Of a stretch of 61,954 bases of DNA, positions 46,806-55,693 are shown one piece after another. Each line of letters opens with the position of its first letter. The first letter of the stretch is position 1. Origin of the DNA: a virus; IMG/VR virus record IMGVR_UViG_3300037840_000222, positions 1 to 61,954 of that record; one strand, 5' to 3'. The position numbers were made by a program, and so were the translations under genes. The notes under the pieces were generated by a model. That model saw nothing but the letters and a program-made list of their open reading frames with translations. It made no database searches and was not told the DNA's origin.

Positions 46806-47012
46806 ATGTGTTTTCTTTTTGTATGCCTATCATTTATCGGTGGGGCAGTTCTGTTTAATTACCTCGGTAGCCAGTCTAAAGACGCAGCTATTAAAGCTGC
46901 CTATGAAGCCCGCGATTTTGCTTACAAAAATTTCAACGACGCTCGTGTAGAATATAAGAAATTGAAGGCGGGAGTGAGACACGATTTGGATAAGGTACTG
47001 AATGTTTTCTAA
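46806..47012 (+). CDS. Small membrane-anchored helical protein (68 aa)
   Basis: MCFLFVCLSFIGGAVLFNYL N-terminal hydrophobic segment, then a Lys/Ala-rich helix. AGGAG before ATG. Could be an outer spanin partner or another lysis accessory. Confidence 0.5.
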   Translation: MCFLFVCLSFIGGAVLFNYLGSQSKDAAIKAAYEARDFAYKNFNDARVEYKKLKAGVRHDLDKVLNVF

Positions 47013-47214
47013 GCTGATTAAATGGGCTACCGGCAGACATACTCTGTTCGCTATCTATTTCACCATATCGGGAACTGTTCTCCAAATTTATCATAAACTG
47101 GATGGCAATTTTATAGCTCTTATAGCCGCCATTCAGGCTTTTATATTAGGCCACTCTGTTAAAGAAGATTACTTCTCTTCCAAGAACAAACTGGAGTCTG
47201 AGGACAAACCTTAG
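47002..47214 (+). CDS. Holin-like protein (70 aa)
   Basis: MFSKLIKWATGRHTLFAIYF, then two hydrophobic segments and an acidic tail. Directly before the lysozyme, with a TAG/GTG overlap. Confidence 0.65.
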   Translation: MFSKLIKWATGRHTLFAIYFTISGTVLQIYHKLDGNFIALIAAIQAFILGHSVKEDYFSSKNKLESEDKP

Positions 47215-47651
47215 TGGATATAATCGAGCAGCTTAAACGCGATGAAGGCTTGCGTTTGGTTCCGTACCGAGATAGCGTCGGCATCTGGACGGCGGGGTAC
47301 GGTCATAACCTTCAATCACATAACGGTTCCCTAAACCCAATAACTCAAGAGCAAGCTGATTCGTGGTTAGAAGACGACGCCGATGCTGCCCATGTGAGTG
47401 TTTTAAAATGGTTGCCTTGGGCTAGTAAACTTAGCGACGCCCGGTTTGGTGTTTTACAAAACATGTGTTTTAATATGGGAATAGGTAACCAGCATCATGG
47501 ATTACTATCGTTTTCAACATTCTTGGGTTTAGTAAGAAATGGAAAATACGAAGAAGCGTCCCAAGATGAAATACACACCAAATGGTCTGTAGAAGTGGGA
47601 GCAAGAGCCGACCGACTGGCTAATCAAATGAGAACAGATCAGTGGACCTAA
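47214..47651 (+). CDS. Endolysin, T4-lysozyme type (GH24)
   Basis: 145 residues, GTG start. LKRDEGLRLVPYRDSVGIWT then AGYGHN carries the E-(8)-D-(5)-T triad of GH24. Cuts peptidoglycan glycan strands. No signal sequence, so it needs a holin (47002-47214 candidate). Stop fused to a palindrome. Confidence 0.88.
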   Translation: MDIIEQLKRDEGLRLVPYRDSVGIWTAGYGHNLQSHNGSLNPITQEQADSWLEDDADAAHVSVLKWLPWASKLSDARFGVLQNMCFNMGIGNQHHGLLSFSTFLGLVRNGKYEEASQDEIHTKWSVEVGARADRLANQMRTDQWT

Positions 47652-47666
47652 TTCCATTAATGGAAT
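47651..47666. repeat. Palindrome copy 31
   Basis: Exact. Joins the lysozyme stop to the ATG of 47660-47797. Confidence 0.95.
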
Positions 47667-47797
47667 GCTGGCATAAGTTTGACGCAATAAATAGAGGGTT
47701 GAGATGTCGTTTCTGTGGCCACCTATTACCTCTGGTAAGTTTTAAAGGGATGGAAAATCCGCCTGCCAAAGAGCCGGTAGCTCCCTGTAGAAAATAA
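47660..47797 (+). CDS. Zinc-binding microprotein (45 aa)
   Basis: ATG inside the palindrome. MECWHKFDAINRGLRCRFCG: C-W-H, C-x-x-C, one more Cys near the end. Confidence 0.5.
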   Translation: MECWHKFDAINRGLRCRFCGHLLPLVSFKGMENPPAKEPVAPCRK

Positions 47798-47812
47798 TTT
47801 AAGGAAAATAAT

Positions 47813-48388
47813 ATGAGTAATATGAATACTGTGTTTGGTCTGCCGAGTTTGGCTGGCCCCGTCTCTGCTACCGAGACCGCCGTTGCTGCCGTAGCGGGCG
47901 GAACTACTCGCGCACTGTTTGGATTGACTTCGGATGTTAACGGCGGATTCTTCGATGGTCGGCCTTTTAAGATTCGTGTGGTTGCTTCCGCAGTAGCAAC
48001 CGGCACCAGTAACCTGACGGTGAATTTGTATTGGAATTCCGCAGCCAATACTAACCTGACTACTTTTACTGGTGACATCCTTGTTATCGGTTCTGGTGCT
48101 CAGGCACTGGCTAGTAAATCTGGTTCCATATTTATGGAAGCCACTTTGATGTGGGATTCTACTCTTCAGGCGCTCGGCGCGTTCTGGAACGAAGCTGCTG
48201 GCTTGGCTAACATCGTTACCACTCCCGCTATTATCAAAACCTCTGCTGCTGTTACTGCTACCAACCCCGTCACTTCTACTGGTGTAGCGACTCCTAACCT
48301 GCTTCAGTTCTTTGTCACTATGACCTGTAGCACCGCTGCTAACGTCACTTCTACCAAGTTGGTAGAGGCGGCAATCGACCGTATTTAG
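47813..48388 (+). CDS. Structural protein, beta-rich (191 aa)
   Basis: AAGGAAAATAAT before ATG. Thr/Ser/Ala-rich beta sandwich pattern (NLTVNLYWNSAANTNLTTFT) as in head-decoration or tail-associated proteins. Related in composition to 50294-50833. Confidence 0.6.
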   Translation: MSNMNTVFGLPSLAGPVSATETAVAAVAGGTTRALFGLTSDVNGGFFDGRPFKIRVVASAVATGTSNLTVNLYWNSAANTNLTTFTGDILVIGSGAQALASKSGSIFMEATLMWDSTLQALGAFWNEAAGLANIVTTPAIIKTSAAVTATNPVTSTGVATPNLLQFFVTMTCSTAANVTSTKLVEAAIDRI

Positions 48389-48714
48389 TGAATAGTACTT
48401 GGGCAAGCCGTATTCGAAGAGAGTACGGCTTGCACCCATCTGGTTATAACCAGATGTTGGTAGAACAGAATAAAGCTTGTGCTATTTGTAAAAAGCCGGT
48501 TGAACCTAATAAGAAACTGAATGTAGATCACTGCCACAAGAGTCAGAAGGTGCGGGGTCTTCTCTGTTTCAAATGTAACACAATACTAGGGCTAGCGAAC
48601 GACGATCCTTCTATTCTGACGAATGCCATCAGTTATCTCAATAAACACTACGATCCGGGTTACGATGTAGCAGCGATGGCGGAAAAATATAAAGATATGG
48701 TGTTTAAGGGATAA
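48388..48714 (+). CDS. Endonuclease VII-like HNH protein
   Basis: 108 residues, GTG start overlapping the TAG. LVEQNKACAICKKPVEPNKK then LNVDHCHKSQKVRGLLCFKC and NTILGLAND is the recombination endonuclease VII / HNH signature (zinc C-x-x-C twice, D-H-C-H). In this structural block it is likely a homing or intron-type nuclease rather than a resolvase. Confidence 0.85.
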   Translation: MNSTWASRIRREYGLHPSGYNQMLVEQNKACAICKKPVEPNKKLNVDHCHKSQKVRGLLCFKCNTILGLANDDPSILTNAISYLNKHYDPGYDVAAMAEKYKDMVFKG

Positions 48715-49061
48715 TGGCTAACTCCTATAATTCTCTTCCAATTCGAATCGATACTACTTTCGTAAGTTGGGAGGCATCGCAGACTCTTAATACCGGAACC
48801 CTGCCATCTACTCTGCAAAATCCTGGACCTATAAATGCTCAATGGGGTTTGCAAATATATCAGATGCTATGGAAAGCTCCGGGAGCTTCAGCTAGTTTTA
48901 CTGTTACTGATCCCGATGATGGAACGGTTTTGTTTAATAGTATAACTCCTGCCGCCTTTGTCGGGGCCGATCCTTATTGGTTCTTTCAAGCACCTTTGCA
49001 GTGGAGAGATTTTAGCGTCACCATAAGTGCTGGTACTCTTCATATTTGGTATAGGAGTTAA
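48714..49061 (+). CDS. Structural protein candidate (115 aa)
   Basis: MANSYNSLPIRIDTTFVSWE; ends LQWRDFSVTISAGTLHIWYR. Beta sandwich pattern. TAATG coupling with the nuclease gene. Confidence 0.55.
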   Translation: MANSYNSLPIRIDTTFVSWEASQTLNTGTLPSTLQNPGPINAQWGLQIYQMLWKAPGASASFTVTDPDDGTVLFNSITPAAFVGADPYWFFQAPLQWRDFSVTISAGTLHIWYRS

Positions 49062-49062
49062 A

Positions 49063-49254
49063 ATGGCTGATGGAATTTATTTCACACCTGCTGAACAGGC
49101 TATAGTAGATTTATTGGAACAAACGCAAATAGAACTGCGCGGAATTAGGTTGGCCCTTATTCATATGGCAACACAAGATGGTAAGGCAGTTCCTGATGAT
49201 TTTGATATAACTTCTCCTATTAATATATCAGAAGTTACACAACAACTTGAATAA
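49063..49254 (+). CDS. Small helical protein (63 aa)
   Basis: MADGIYFTPAEQAIVDLLEQ; acidic amphipathic helix. Start 49063 follows the TAA by one base. Confidence 0.6.
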   Translation: MADGIYFTPAEQAIVDLLEQTQIELRGIRLALIHMATQDGKAVPDDFDITSPINISEVTQQLE

Positions 49255-49265
49255 AGGAATTTAAT

Positions 49266-49946
49266 ATGCTATTTGTAGGAACTGTAGGGCAACAGCAATT
49301 TTCTGACGGTACTCCCCAGTCCGTTCGTCTTGGTAGACAGGCAGATTTGGATGTGTCGGAACTTCATGGCCGGTTTTATGAACAGACTTTTCGCGGAAAT
49401 ATTTTTTCCACTGGAATGTCGATAACGTCGATTAATAATGCTACTTTTACAACGGGTACTTTGGGGGCTACTTGTACTCCTATTCTTGGTGTATGGAACC
49501 CTTCTAGCTCTGGGGTTAACCTTAGTATTTTGCAGGCTTCTTTATCGTGCGCTTTAACGGCGCTAACTGCTACTGGCGGGGCTCCTTTTGTGTGGGCAAC
49601 CTCTGTGGGTAATACCGCTGTTTCCAGCGGTAACGCACCGTTTAGTCGTAAGACTCTTCAGGGTGCTGGTTCTCAGGCTAAAGCGTTCAACTGTTCTCCT
49701 GCTTTGACCGGACTTACAAATAACTTGGCAGTTCAGTTTGGATCGATTATTGCGGTGGGTCAGCCATATAATATCTCTGAGGTTGCAACCGCTGCCGGGT
49801 TCATGACTTCCGCTAGCTCTGATATCGAAAGTTTTGATGGAAGTTTTATCGTTCCTCCAGGCGGTGTAGCTGCTTTGTTGGCTACAACTACCCCAGTAGC
49901 GCATAGTGTGGCAGGATACTTACTCTGGGAAGAGAACCCCGCCTAA
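49266..49946 (+). CDS. Structural protein candidate (226 aa)
   Basis: MLFVGTVGQQQFSDGTPQSV; central Ala/Thr/Ser-rich strands, ends VAHSVAGYLLWEENPA. AAGGAATTTAAT before ATG. Confidence 0.6.
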   Translation: MLFVGTVGQQQFSDGTPQSVRLGRQADLDVSELHGRFYEQTFRGNIFSTGMSITSINNATFTTGTLGATCTPILGVWNPSSSGVNLSILQASLSCALTALTATGGAPFVWATSVGNTAVSSGNAPFSRKTLQGAGSQAKAFNCSPALTGLTNNLAVQFGSIIAVGQPYNISEVATAAGFMTSASSDIESFDGSFIVPPGGVAALLATTTPVAHSVAGYLLWEENPA

Positions 49947-49958
49947 GTAGGAGAATAA

Positions 49959-50294
49959 ATGCTAACATATTCAGCATACATTGCTCCTGGTGTTTTTGTA
50001 GATCGTTCTGGAAAGATCACTACTGGCGGGACTTCGCAAACAGCGATTCCCGCCAATGGTAATCGACGCAGATTGATTATTCAGAATCCAGCTACAGCAG
50101 GTAGTCAGGGTATCGGTACCGCAGAAAATCTTTTTGTAAATTTTACTCTTGGTGCGAGCGGTACAGCGGGATCAAGCATAGAACTACTTCCCGGCGGATC
50201 ATATGATACAGATAGCGGTCCTTGTACAACGGAGCAAATAAATATAGTGGCTGCAACCACTAATCATCAGTATCTTGCGAAAGAGATGACGTAG
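49959..50294 (+). CDS. Phage decoration-type protein (111 aa)
   Basis: RRRLIIQNPATAGSQGIGTA then LFVNFTLGASG, IELLPGGSYDT, ending HQYLAKEMT, is the pattern of small beta proteins (I-Q-N-x ... L-x-x-N/F ... P-G) placed with phage head proteins. Confidence 0.65.
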   Translation: MLTYSAYIAPGVFVDRSGKITTGGTSQTAIPANGNRRRLIIQNPATAGSQGIGTAENLFVNFTLGASGTAGSSIELLPGGSYDTDSGPCTTEQINIVAATTNHQYLAKEMT

Positions 50295-50833
50295 TGTCTA
50301 TATTTAATCCAACTGCTGCTACCGAATCTAGTGTAACCATCAGTGTGGTTCCTGTTACTGTAAACGCCAACACAACCGGCGATCAGAGTCTTTCTTCATC
50401 CACAATTACAGCCGGTCTATTAAACTCGGTTGGTAAGACACTTAGGTTGTTTGCGGCTGGTGTATACAGTACTCCGGTTGCTTCAACAGCAACCATAACC
50501 ATAAAAGTTAAACTTGGGTCAGTAACTCTTTTTAGTGCAACGTCTAGCGCCAATCCTGGTACGGTAACTAACAATTCATGGAATGCAAACGTCTATGTAA
50601 CGACTCAGACAGCGGGTGTTAGCGCGGTATTTGAGTGTCACGGTAATATGGTTATCGACCTAGGGGCATCTCCTGGTCTACCAGATTCAACTTTCAGTGA
50701 CACTAACATTGCCGTATCTAGTGCAGTTGACTCTACCGCTTCTCAGACTATGCAAGTTACTGTTGCATTTTCTGCGGCTAGTGGGAGTAATTCTTGCACA
50801 CAGCGTCAGTGGTTAATAGAAGCAGTTAATTAA
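50294..50833 (+). CDS. Structural protein, beta-rich (179 aa)
   Basis: GTG start overlapping TAG (ACGTAGTG). Sequence such as ATITIKVKLGSVTLFSATSS; ends RQWLIEAVN. Related in style to 47813-48388. Confidence 0.6.
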   Translation: MSIFNPTAATESSVTISVVPVTVNANTTGDQSLSSSTITAGLLNSVGKTLRLFAAGVYSTPVASTATITIKVKLGSVTLFSATSSANPGTVTNNSWNANVYVTTQTAGVSAVFECHGNMVIDLGASPGLPDSTFSDTNIAVSSAVDSTASQTMQVTVAFSAASGSNSCTQRQWLIEAVN

Positions 50834-50909
50834 TATTTAAGATAGTCTGTACAAATATAAGGCCGGGTGAGTTCTATTTCAGAACCCCGGCTCAGACTTA
50901 AGGATTAAA
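50834..50909 (+). promoter_or_regulatory. Intergenic hairpin
   Basis: GCCGGG pairs with CCCGGC around GTTCT-atttc-AGAAC (about 50862-50892), then AAGGATTAAA before the next ATG. No U-run; perhaps mRNA stabiliser. Confidence 0.5.
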
Positions 50910-51221
50910 ATGGCTAAACGTGGTGAAAAGGCTATGGGCGGGAAGAAATCCGCCTCCAAGTCTAAAGGGAAGAAAAGCGGCAAACATGTTCACGAGATTG
51001 TGCTTCGTAGAGCGAAATCGGGAGAACTGTTGGCTAAACATCGGCACATGAGTAAGTCGGGTGAACCGGCTATGGAAGATGAGGAACACGTAGTCGCTCC
51101 TGGCTCATTAGACGACCATGTGGAACAGCATATGCCTATGCAGCAAGAAGAACAAGCCCCGGCTCCTGCCGGTGCCCAACCTAACCCAATGGGTGGCGGG
51201 GCAATGATGGGTGGAATGTAA
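50910..51221 (+). CDS. Small low-complexity protein (103 aa)
   Basis: Lys/Gly-rich start (GGKKSASKSKGKKSGKHVHE), acidic middle, Met/Pro/Gly-rich end. Resembles small phage virion-associated proteins. Stop TAA fused to a palindrome. Confidence 0.6.
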   Translation: MAKRGEKAMGGKKSASKSKGKKSGKHVHEIVLRRAKSGELLAKHRHMSKSGEPAMEDEEHVVAPGSLDDHVEQHMPMQQEEQAPAPAGAQPNPMGGGAMMGGM

Positions 51222-51236
51222 TTCCATTAATGGAAT
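51221..51236. repeat. Palindrome copy 32
   Basis: Exact. Fused to the stop of 50910-51221; its ATG opens only a four-codon ORF. Confidence 0.95.
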
Positions 51237-51245
51237 CGAGATAGC

Positions 51246-51425
51246 ATGGCGCGATCAGCGGCGGGACGAATTCTAGGCTCCAAAACACGCAAGAGAACCA
51301 AAATTAAGAAAGTTATGCGGGAGTTTAAGAGAGGGTCTTTGAAATCTTCTTCCGGACAAAAGGTTACTAATCCTAAGCAGGGTATCGCTATAGCACTCTC
51401 TGAAGCTGGTCTCTCTAAGAAATAA
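51246..51425 (+). CDS. DUF6496-like small basic protein (59 aa)
   Basis: MARSAAGRILGSKTRKRTKI, then VMREFKRGSLKSSSGQKVTN and PKQGIAIALSEAGLSKK, matching the DUF6496 pattern (F-K-x-G-x-L-K-S-S-S-G-x-x-V-T-N-x-x-Q-A/G-I-A-I-x-L-S-E-A). Often near phage terminase genes. Confidence 0.75.
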   Translation: MARSAAGRILGSKTRKRTKIKKVMREFKRGSLKSSSGQKVTNPKQGIAIALSEAGLSKK

Positions 51426-51922
51426 TGTCAGAACCCAATATCTTTTTATATACCGGGAAACAAATAGAAACTTCTTTCACTGACGGCATGTATCGTGCTG
51501 CGGTAGAAGGGAACAATTTTTGTAGTGGCAACCTTAAAGGGTTGATAGATGCTATCAGTTTCTTTCATTCCATCTATGTTACGACTGACCCAGTTATCGT
51601 TCCTGAGAAACCTCTTGTCCAAAAATTGGGCGAGATACTGGCGGGAAACAGTTCGCTAGAAGACAAACAAAGAGCGTTCTTCCAGATGGAATCTCTGGCG
51701 ATACAGGGAAATCAGATAGCTTCCCGTACCGTGGCTGAAATCAAAACCAAGCCTGTATCGTTCGGTGCAGCTTGTGTTGTCCGTTGGGCGGGTAAAAAAG
51801 ATTTAGCGGAAGTAACATCAGTAGAGATTTCATCGTTGGTGGCGGATGTAGTTCATAGGGCTGAGTTGCTCAAAGAGCTGTCCAACCGAATCAGTTTACC
51901 AAGTTTCATGGCGAGGGAATAA
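51425..51922 (+). CDS. Hypothetical virion-region protein (165 aa)
   Basis: MSEPNIFLYTGKQIETSFTD; helical. TAATG coupling with upstream gene. Possible small terminase candidate by position, but no DNA-binding motif was recognised. Confidence 0.55.
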   Translation: MSEPNIFLYTGKQIETSFTDGMYRAAVEGNNFCSGNLKGLIDAISFFHSIYVTTDPVIVPEKPLVQKLGEILAGNSSLEDKQRAFFQMESLAIQGNQIASRTVAEIKTKPVSFGAACVVRWAGKKDLAEVTSVEISSLVADVVHRAELLKELSNRISLPSFMARE

Positions 51923-52581
51923 TGTTAGGTAATGTTAATCCTTTAGCCCCGATCACGGTGGGTAGCGGCTTTATCGTGACCGTAAATTCCGCGATTGTTC
52001 TTATCAACGGAATCCCGACCACCATAGCATCGACGGTCGTTTCTCTTACCCCCGCAGCCACTAACTATGTTTATGTAAATTCTAGCGGCGTGGTGGTTGT
52101 TAATACCAGCGGATTCCCTGTTGGCGTTCTTCCTGTTTCCACCATCACCTGTAGCGCAACCAGTATTACAAGTATCGTTGATAGTCGATCTGATTTTTCT
52201 TTATCTGGCAGTACCGCAGCTACCAACGCTTCTGTTACTATTAACATTGATGGCGCGGGGTCTGTTCCTTCAACCGGAGTTCATGCTAGATTGTCTGTTC
52301 CCGTAGCCTGTACTGTTAAAGGATGGATACTGGTAGCAGACGTGGCTGGCTCCGCTGTGATTGATGTTTTAAGAAGCACTTATGCTGCATTTCCTACAAC
52401 TGCCTCAATCGCTGGTACCGATAAGCCGACTTTGACCGCTGTTCAGAAAAATGAGAATCTTGGTCCTTTGACTTTGTGGGGGAGTACGGCTTTGGCTGTT
52501 GGGGATGTTTTAGAGTTCAATCTAAGCAGCGTAGCCACTTGTAAAGTTTTAAGTTTGACTTTGAACGTAAGTATACCATAA
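51922..52581 (+). CDS. Tail fibre/tailspike-like beta protein (219 aa)
   Basis: MLGNVNPLAPITVGSGFIVT, INGIPTTIASTVVSLTPAAT, NYVYVNSSGVVVVNTSGFPV: a repeated short-strand pattern seen in fibre or virion surface proteins. Confidence 0.6.
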   Translation: MLGNVNPLAPITVGSGFIVTVNSAIVLINGIPTTIASTVVSLTPAATNYVYVNSSGVVVVNTSGFPVGVLPVSTITCSATSITSIVDSRSDFSLSGSTAATNASVTINIDGAGSVPSTGVHARLSVPVACTVKGWILVADVAGSAVIDVLRSTYAAFPTTASIAGTDKPTLTAVQKNENLGPLTLWGSTALAVGDVLEFNLSSVATCKVLSLTLNVSIP

Positions 52582-53279
52582 TGGCGATAACGTTTGTTCA
52601 ATTTAAAGATGCAGAAGATCAGGCGGCGGCTGGAACAATATCTGCTACCTTTACATCTGTTCCTGAGAGTGGAAATTGTGTCATAGTTGGGACATATGCT
52701 CAGGCTACAAACCCGGCTACAACTGTTACCGATGATATGGGAAATACGTATCACAAAGCCACTTCTCAAACTATAAATTCTGCGGATTTAGGAGTTGCGA
52801 CTACAGAGATTTGGTATGCGTGGAATATTTCTGTTGCAGGAACCCATACTATAACATTTACTTCTGGTGCAGGTCATAACAGTGGAATAATTATACATGA
52901 ATTTTCCGGTGTAAAAAAAGTAGCTGATCCGCTTGATGGTACTGGAGTTGGCGCTGACCAAACGACTCCTCCAGTTGATCAAACGTCTGTTACAGTAGTA
53001 GGGACGACTGACTTATTGTTTGGTTGGGGAATATCTGAATCTTTCAGAGGCTCTGTATTAAATCAAGGCGCTACTTTTACTAACGTAGTATCTGTTCTAA
53101 TAGATTCTGCTACTGGTTGGGATTCGACTTCCGAATATAAAATACTATTATCTAGCGGTGTAAAAACAGTAGATTGGGATAATTCGCAAGGCGGGTTGGC
53201 GTGGATAGCTTTAGGTGCTGGATTTTTACCCGCTCCACCGGTTACAAGCACTACACAAGTAATTAAATTCGGATTTTAA
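52581..53279 (+). CDS. Structural beta-sandwich protein (232 aa)
   Basis: MAITFVQFKDAEDQAAAGTI; has TISATFTSVPESGNCVIVGT, later IIIHEFSGVKK. Thr/Ser/Gly rich; Ig-like pattern common in phage surface proteins. Confidence 0.6.
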   Translation: MAITFVQFKDAEDQAAAGTISATFTSVPESGNCVIVGTYAQATNPATTVTDDMGNTYHKATSQTINSADLGVATTEIWYAWNISVAGTHTITFTSGAGHNSGIIIHEFSGVKKVADPLDGTGVGADQTTPPVDQTSVTVVGTTDLLFGWGISESFRGSVLNQGATFTNVVSVLIDSATGWDSTSEYKILLSSGVKTVDWDNSQGGLAWIALGAGFLPAPPVTSTTQVIKFGF

Positions 53280-53295
53280 ATTAATAGAGGTTAAA

Positions 53296-53487
53296 ATGGC
53301 GATTGATAATTTTATAACACCCCCTAATGGTGGATATTTACTTTTTTCTGATAACGGTAATTTTACTGTTTATAGTCTTCAGAACGGTTTTAACGTGTCT
53401 GTGGATACTGGTCGAGGTGGGCCTGATATATCTAATGTATATAGTGGTACCGATTCGGCTGCCGCGAAAAACGCAGAAGTTATCTAA
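53296..53487 (+). CDS. Hypothetical small protein (63 aa)
   Basis: MAIDNFITPPNGGYLLFSDN; beta-rich. TAATG overlap with the next gene. Confidence 0.6.
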   Translation: MAIDNFITPPNGGYLLFSDNGNFTVYSLQNGFNVSVDTGRGGPDISNVYSGTDSAAAKNAEVI

Positions 53488-53645
53488 TGCGTACTGCCGC
53501 GAAACGTACCCTTGGTAATAAAAAGAAGATTAAGAAATCTTCTAAGAAGACCAAGATTAAACTAAAAATTAAAAGTAGCTCGCCTGAAGGCGTCGCTAAC
53601 GCGGTTTCTAAACTTGCTGGTACTCTGGGGAACATAAAGACTTAA
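53487..53645 (+). CDS. Very basic small protein (52 aa)
   Basis: MRTAAKRTLGNKKKIKKSSK, then a helical end. Lys-rich; probable DNA- or head-associated protein. TAATG coupled to terL. Confidence 0.6.
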   Translation: MRTAAKRTLGNKKKIKKSSKKTKIKLKIKSSSPEGVANAVSKLAGTLGNIKT

Positions 53646-55678
53646 TGATTGCGGACTTCAATGAACTCGTATCGATTCACGGAAGTCCGATCTCTATTCC
53701 AGATGAAGACCTTTATAGGTTTATAATCAGGGCTGATATTTGTAAGAACACCGTTAACCAGCACAAACTAGGGTTAGAGAAGTTTAAAAATCTCCCTCTA
53801 GTCTTTGAAGTTCGTAGGCGCTGCGAGCGCTCTCTTTGGTTTCTGGGAAAATATTTTCTTAGAGATACCGACGTTCACGCCGCTGGTCTTCCTGAAGATG
53901 AATTCTTTATCTGTGAACATGTTCATCGTCGTCTTTGTGATATGTTCATTGTTAAAGATAAAACCAAGTCTATCGGCGCTCAAGACCCGGATTTTAAAGA
54001 TCGTCTGATTCTTTATCCACGATATACGGGTAAGTCCGCTTGGGACAGATATGACACTGTTCAGTGGATGCTGAACTTTCCTGATATACGTATTCTATAT
54101 CTGACGGCGACCCAGCCTTTGGCTGAAGGGTTTGTAGCCGAAACTAAAGGCCACTTCGTAATTAACGAAGCCACCCCCAGCCTTATGAATCTTTATTTCC
54201 CTGAATATTGTTCTGAGGAAAAAGATTTAGGTGGAGCTAATCGGCTGGTCTGCCCTAATGCGGAGTGGGTTAAAAAGGGATTAGACAGAAAAGAACCTAC
54301 CGTTCTTGGTGGCTCGATTGATACCAACCTATCAGGTTGCCACTTTGAAGTGATGAAGGCCGATGACGCGGTATCAGACGAAAATAGCCAAAATGAAACT
54401 CAGTGTAAAAAAGTAACCGCTGATTATAATCTGAAACACAAGATGTTATCTCCGGTTGGATACGCCGATAAAATCGGTACCCGCTATGCCGATGAAGATA
54501 TGTATGGTGATGGGTTAAAGAAGAACGTTGGAACTAACATCAAACGGGAATCTGGCCCTAATTGGGACATAATCGAAAACCGAGATATTAGTTTTAAAAT
54601 CCTTATTGGCCGTAGTATTGTAATCAAACAAGAAGTTCGAGAGAAGTTAGAACGGGAAAACAAGCCCGTTACTTACGGTAACGCGGGAAAAGATGGCTGC
54701 TATATTCTCTTTCCCGAACACCATCCTTATGAATGGTGCATGTTCGAATACAGTAGGGATGAGATAATCTTTGAGGGTCAGCAGAATCAAAACCCTCGTA
54801 GCCGCGTTAACCCGATGTTTGATTTACCGTTGTTAATGCGGCATACGGTTCCGTTTAACGATAAAATAGTTCCTCAGACGGGGCCGATATCTCAGTTTTG
54901 GGATTTCGCCTATAGCACTAAGAAGGGTCGTGATTACTCTACCGGCTCTTGCGTTATATGGAACAATCAAAGACAGTGCGTAGTAATCGATCTTATACGG
55001 GCTAAGTTTAAACCATTAGACTTAGCTAAAGCAGTGGTAGACTTCGCTGTTAAATATAAGCCATATATAATCGGGGTTGAAAAATCCCCTGGTTCTGATT
55101 TCCTACAGTTTGCGATAAACGCAGAAGCCATGAAGACTAAAATCCCTCAAGTGATCGATGTATGCGGGAGAATAGATTGGGTTCCGATTAGCAATCAGAG
55201 AGATGCTAAGGATAATAGAATCCGAAGTCTCCATCCGATCATAGCTAGCGACATGATGTACTTTGTCGCTAATCTGCCACACAAAGATGTTTTGTACGAC
55301 GAGTTCGAGCGGTGCCTCAGTACCAATAACCATTCTACTCACGACGATATCCCTGATAATCTAAGCTATCAACCTAGATACGCTCCTGCGATGTTGGCTG
55401 CGATAATGATGCAGGAACAAGATAAATTTAGCAGGGCTGATGGTGCGTGGCAAAATGTATTCGATCCTAGTGGTGAGTTGTATGGCGAGTGGGGTTCCCA
55501 TGATATGCCGTCACCGTTTAAAGGTTTGATTCTCAGACAGGATGTAGACAATCAAGGGAACATAAACCTGCGATGGGTATCGGATCAGATAGAAAATCCA
55601 ATTGTTCAAGTTACGACTAATGACGAGTTTTATACAAGAGACGATAGCGGCTTAGACCCTGTTCTTGGCGCACTATAA
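53645..55678 (+). CDS. terL: Terminase large subunit
   Basis: 677 residues. DRLILYPRYTGKSAWDRYDT has a Walker-A-like G-K-S; IRILYLTATQPLAEGFVAET is motif II/III region; C-terminal nuclease SQFWDFAYSTKKGRDYSTGS (D of RNase H-like fold), YIIGVEKSPGSDFLQFAI (second acid), and a later D/H region (THDDIPDNL). Packages DNA into the head with the portal. The ATPase Walker A is atypical (R-Y-T-G-K-S). Confidence 0.85.
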   Translation: MIADFNELVSIHGSPISIPDEDLYRFIIRADICKNTVNQHKLGLEKFKNLPLVFEVRRRCERSLWFLGKYFLRDTDVHAAGLPEDEFFICEHVHRRLCDMFIVKDKTKSIGAQDPDFKDRLILYPRYTGKSAWDRYDTVQWMLNFPDIRILYLTATQPLAEGFVAETKGHFVINEATPSLMNLYFPEYCSEEKDLGGANRLVCPNAEWVKKGLDRKEPTVLGGSIDTNLSGCHFEVMKADDAVSDENSQNETQCKKVTADYNLKHKMLSPVGYADKIGTRYADEDMYGDGLKKNVGTNIKRESGPNWDIIENRDISFKILIGRSIVIKQEVREKLERENKPVTYGNAGKDGCYILFPEHHPYEWCMFEYSRDEIIFEGQQNQNPRSRVNPMFDLPLLMRHTVPFNDKIVPQTGPISQFWDFAYSTKKGRDYSTGSCVIWNNQRQCVVIDLIRAKFKPLDLAKAVVDFAVKYKPYIIGVEKSPGSDFLQFAINAEAMKTKIPQVIDVCGRIDWVPISNQRDAKDNRIRSLHPIIASDMMYFVANLPHKDVLYDEFERCLSTNNHSTHDDIPDNLSYQPRYAPAMLAAIMMQEQDKFSRADGAWQNVFDPSGELYGEWGSHDMPSPFKGLILRQDVDNQGNINLRWVSDQIENPIVQVTTNDEFYTRDDSGLDPVLGAL

Positions 55679-55693
55679 TTTAAAGGAATAAAT

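Noticed and set aside
51425-51922. Small terminase subunit
   Set aside because: Position fits but no helix-turn-helix or family pattern could be recognised, so it is left unassigned.
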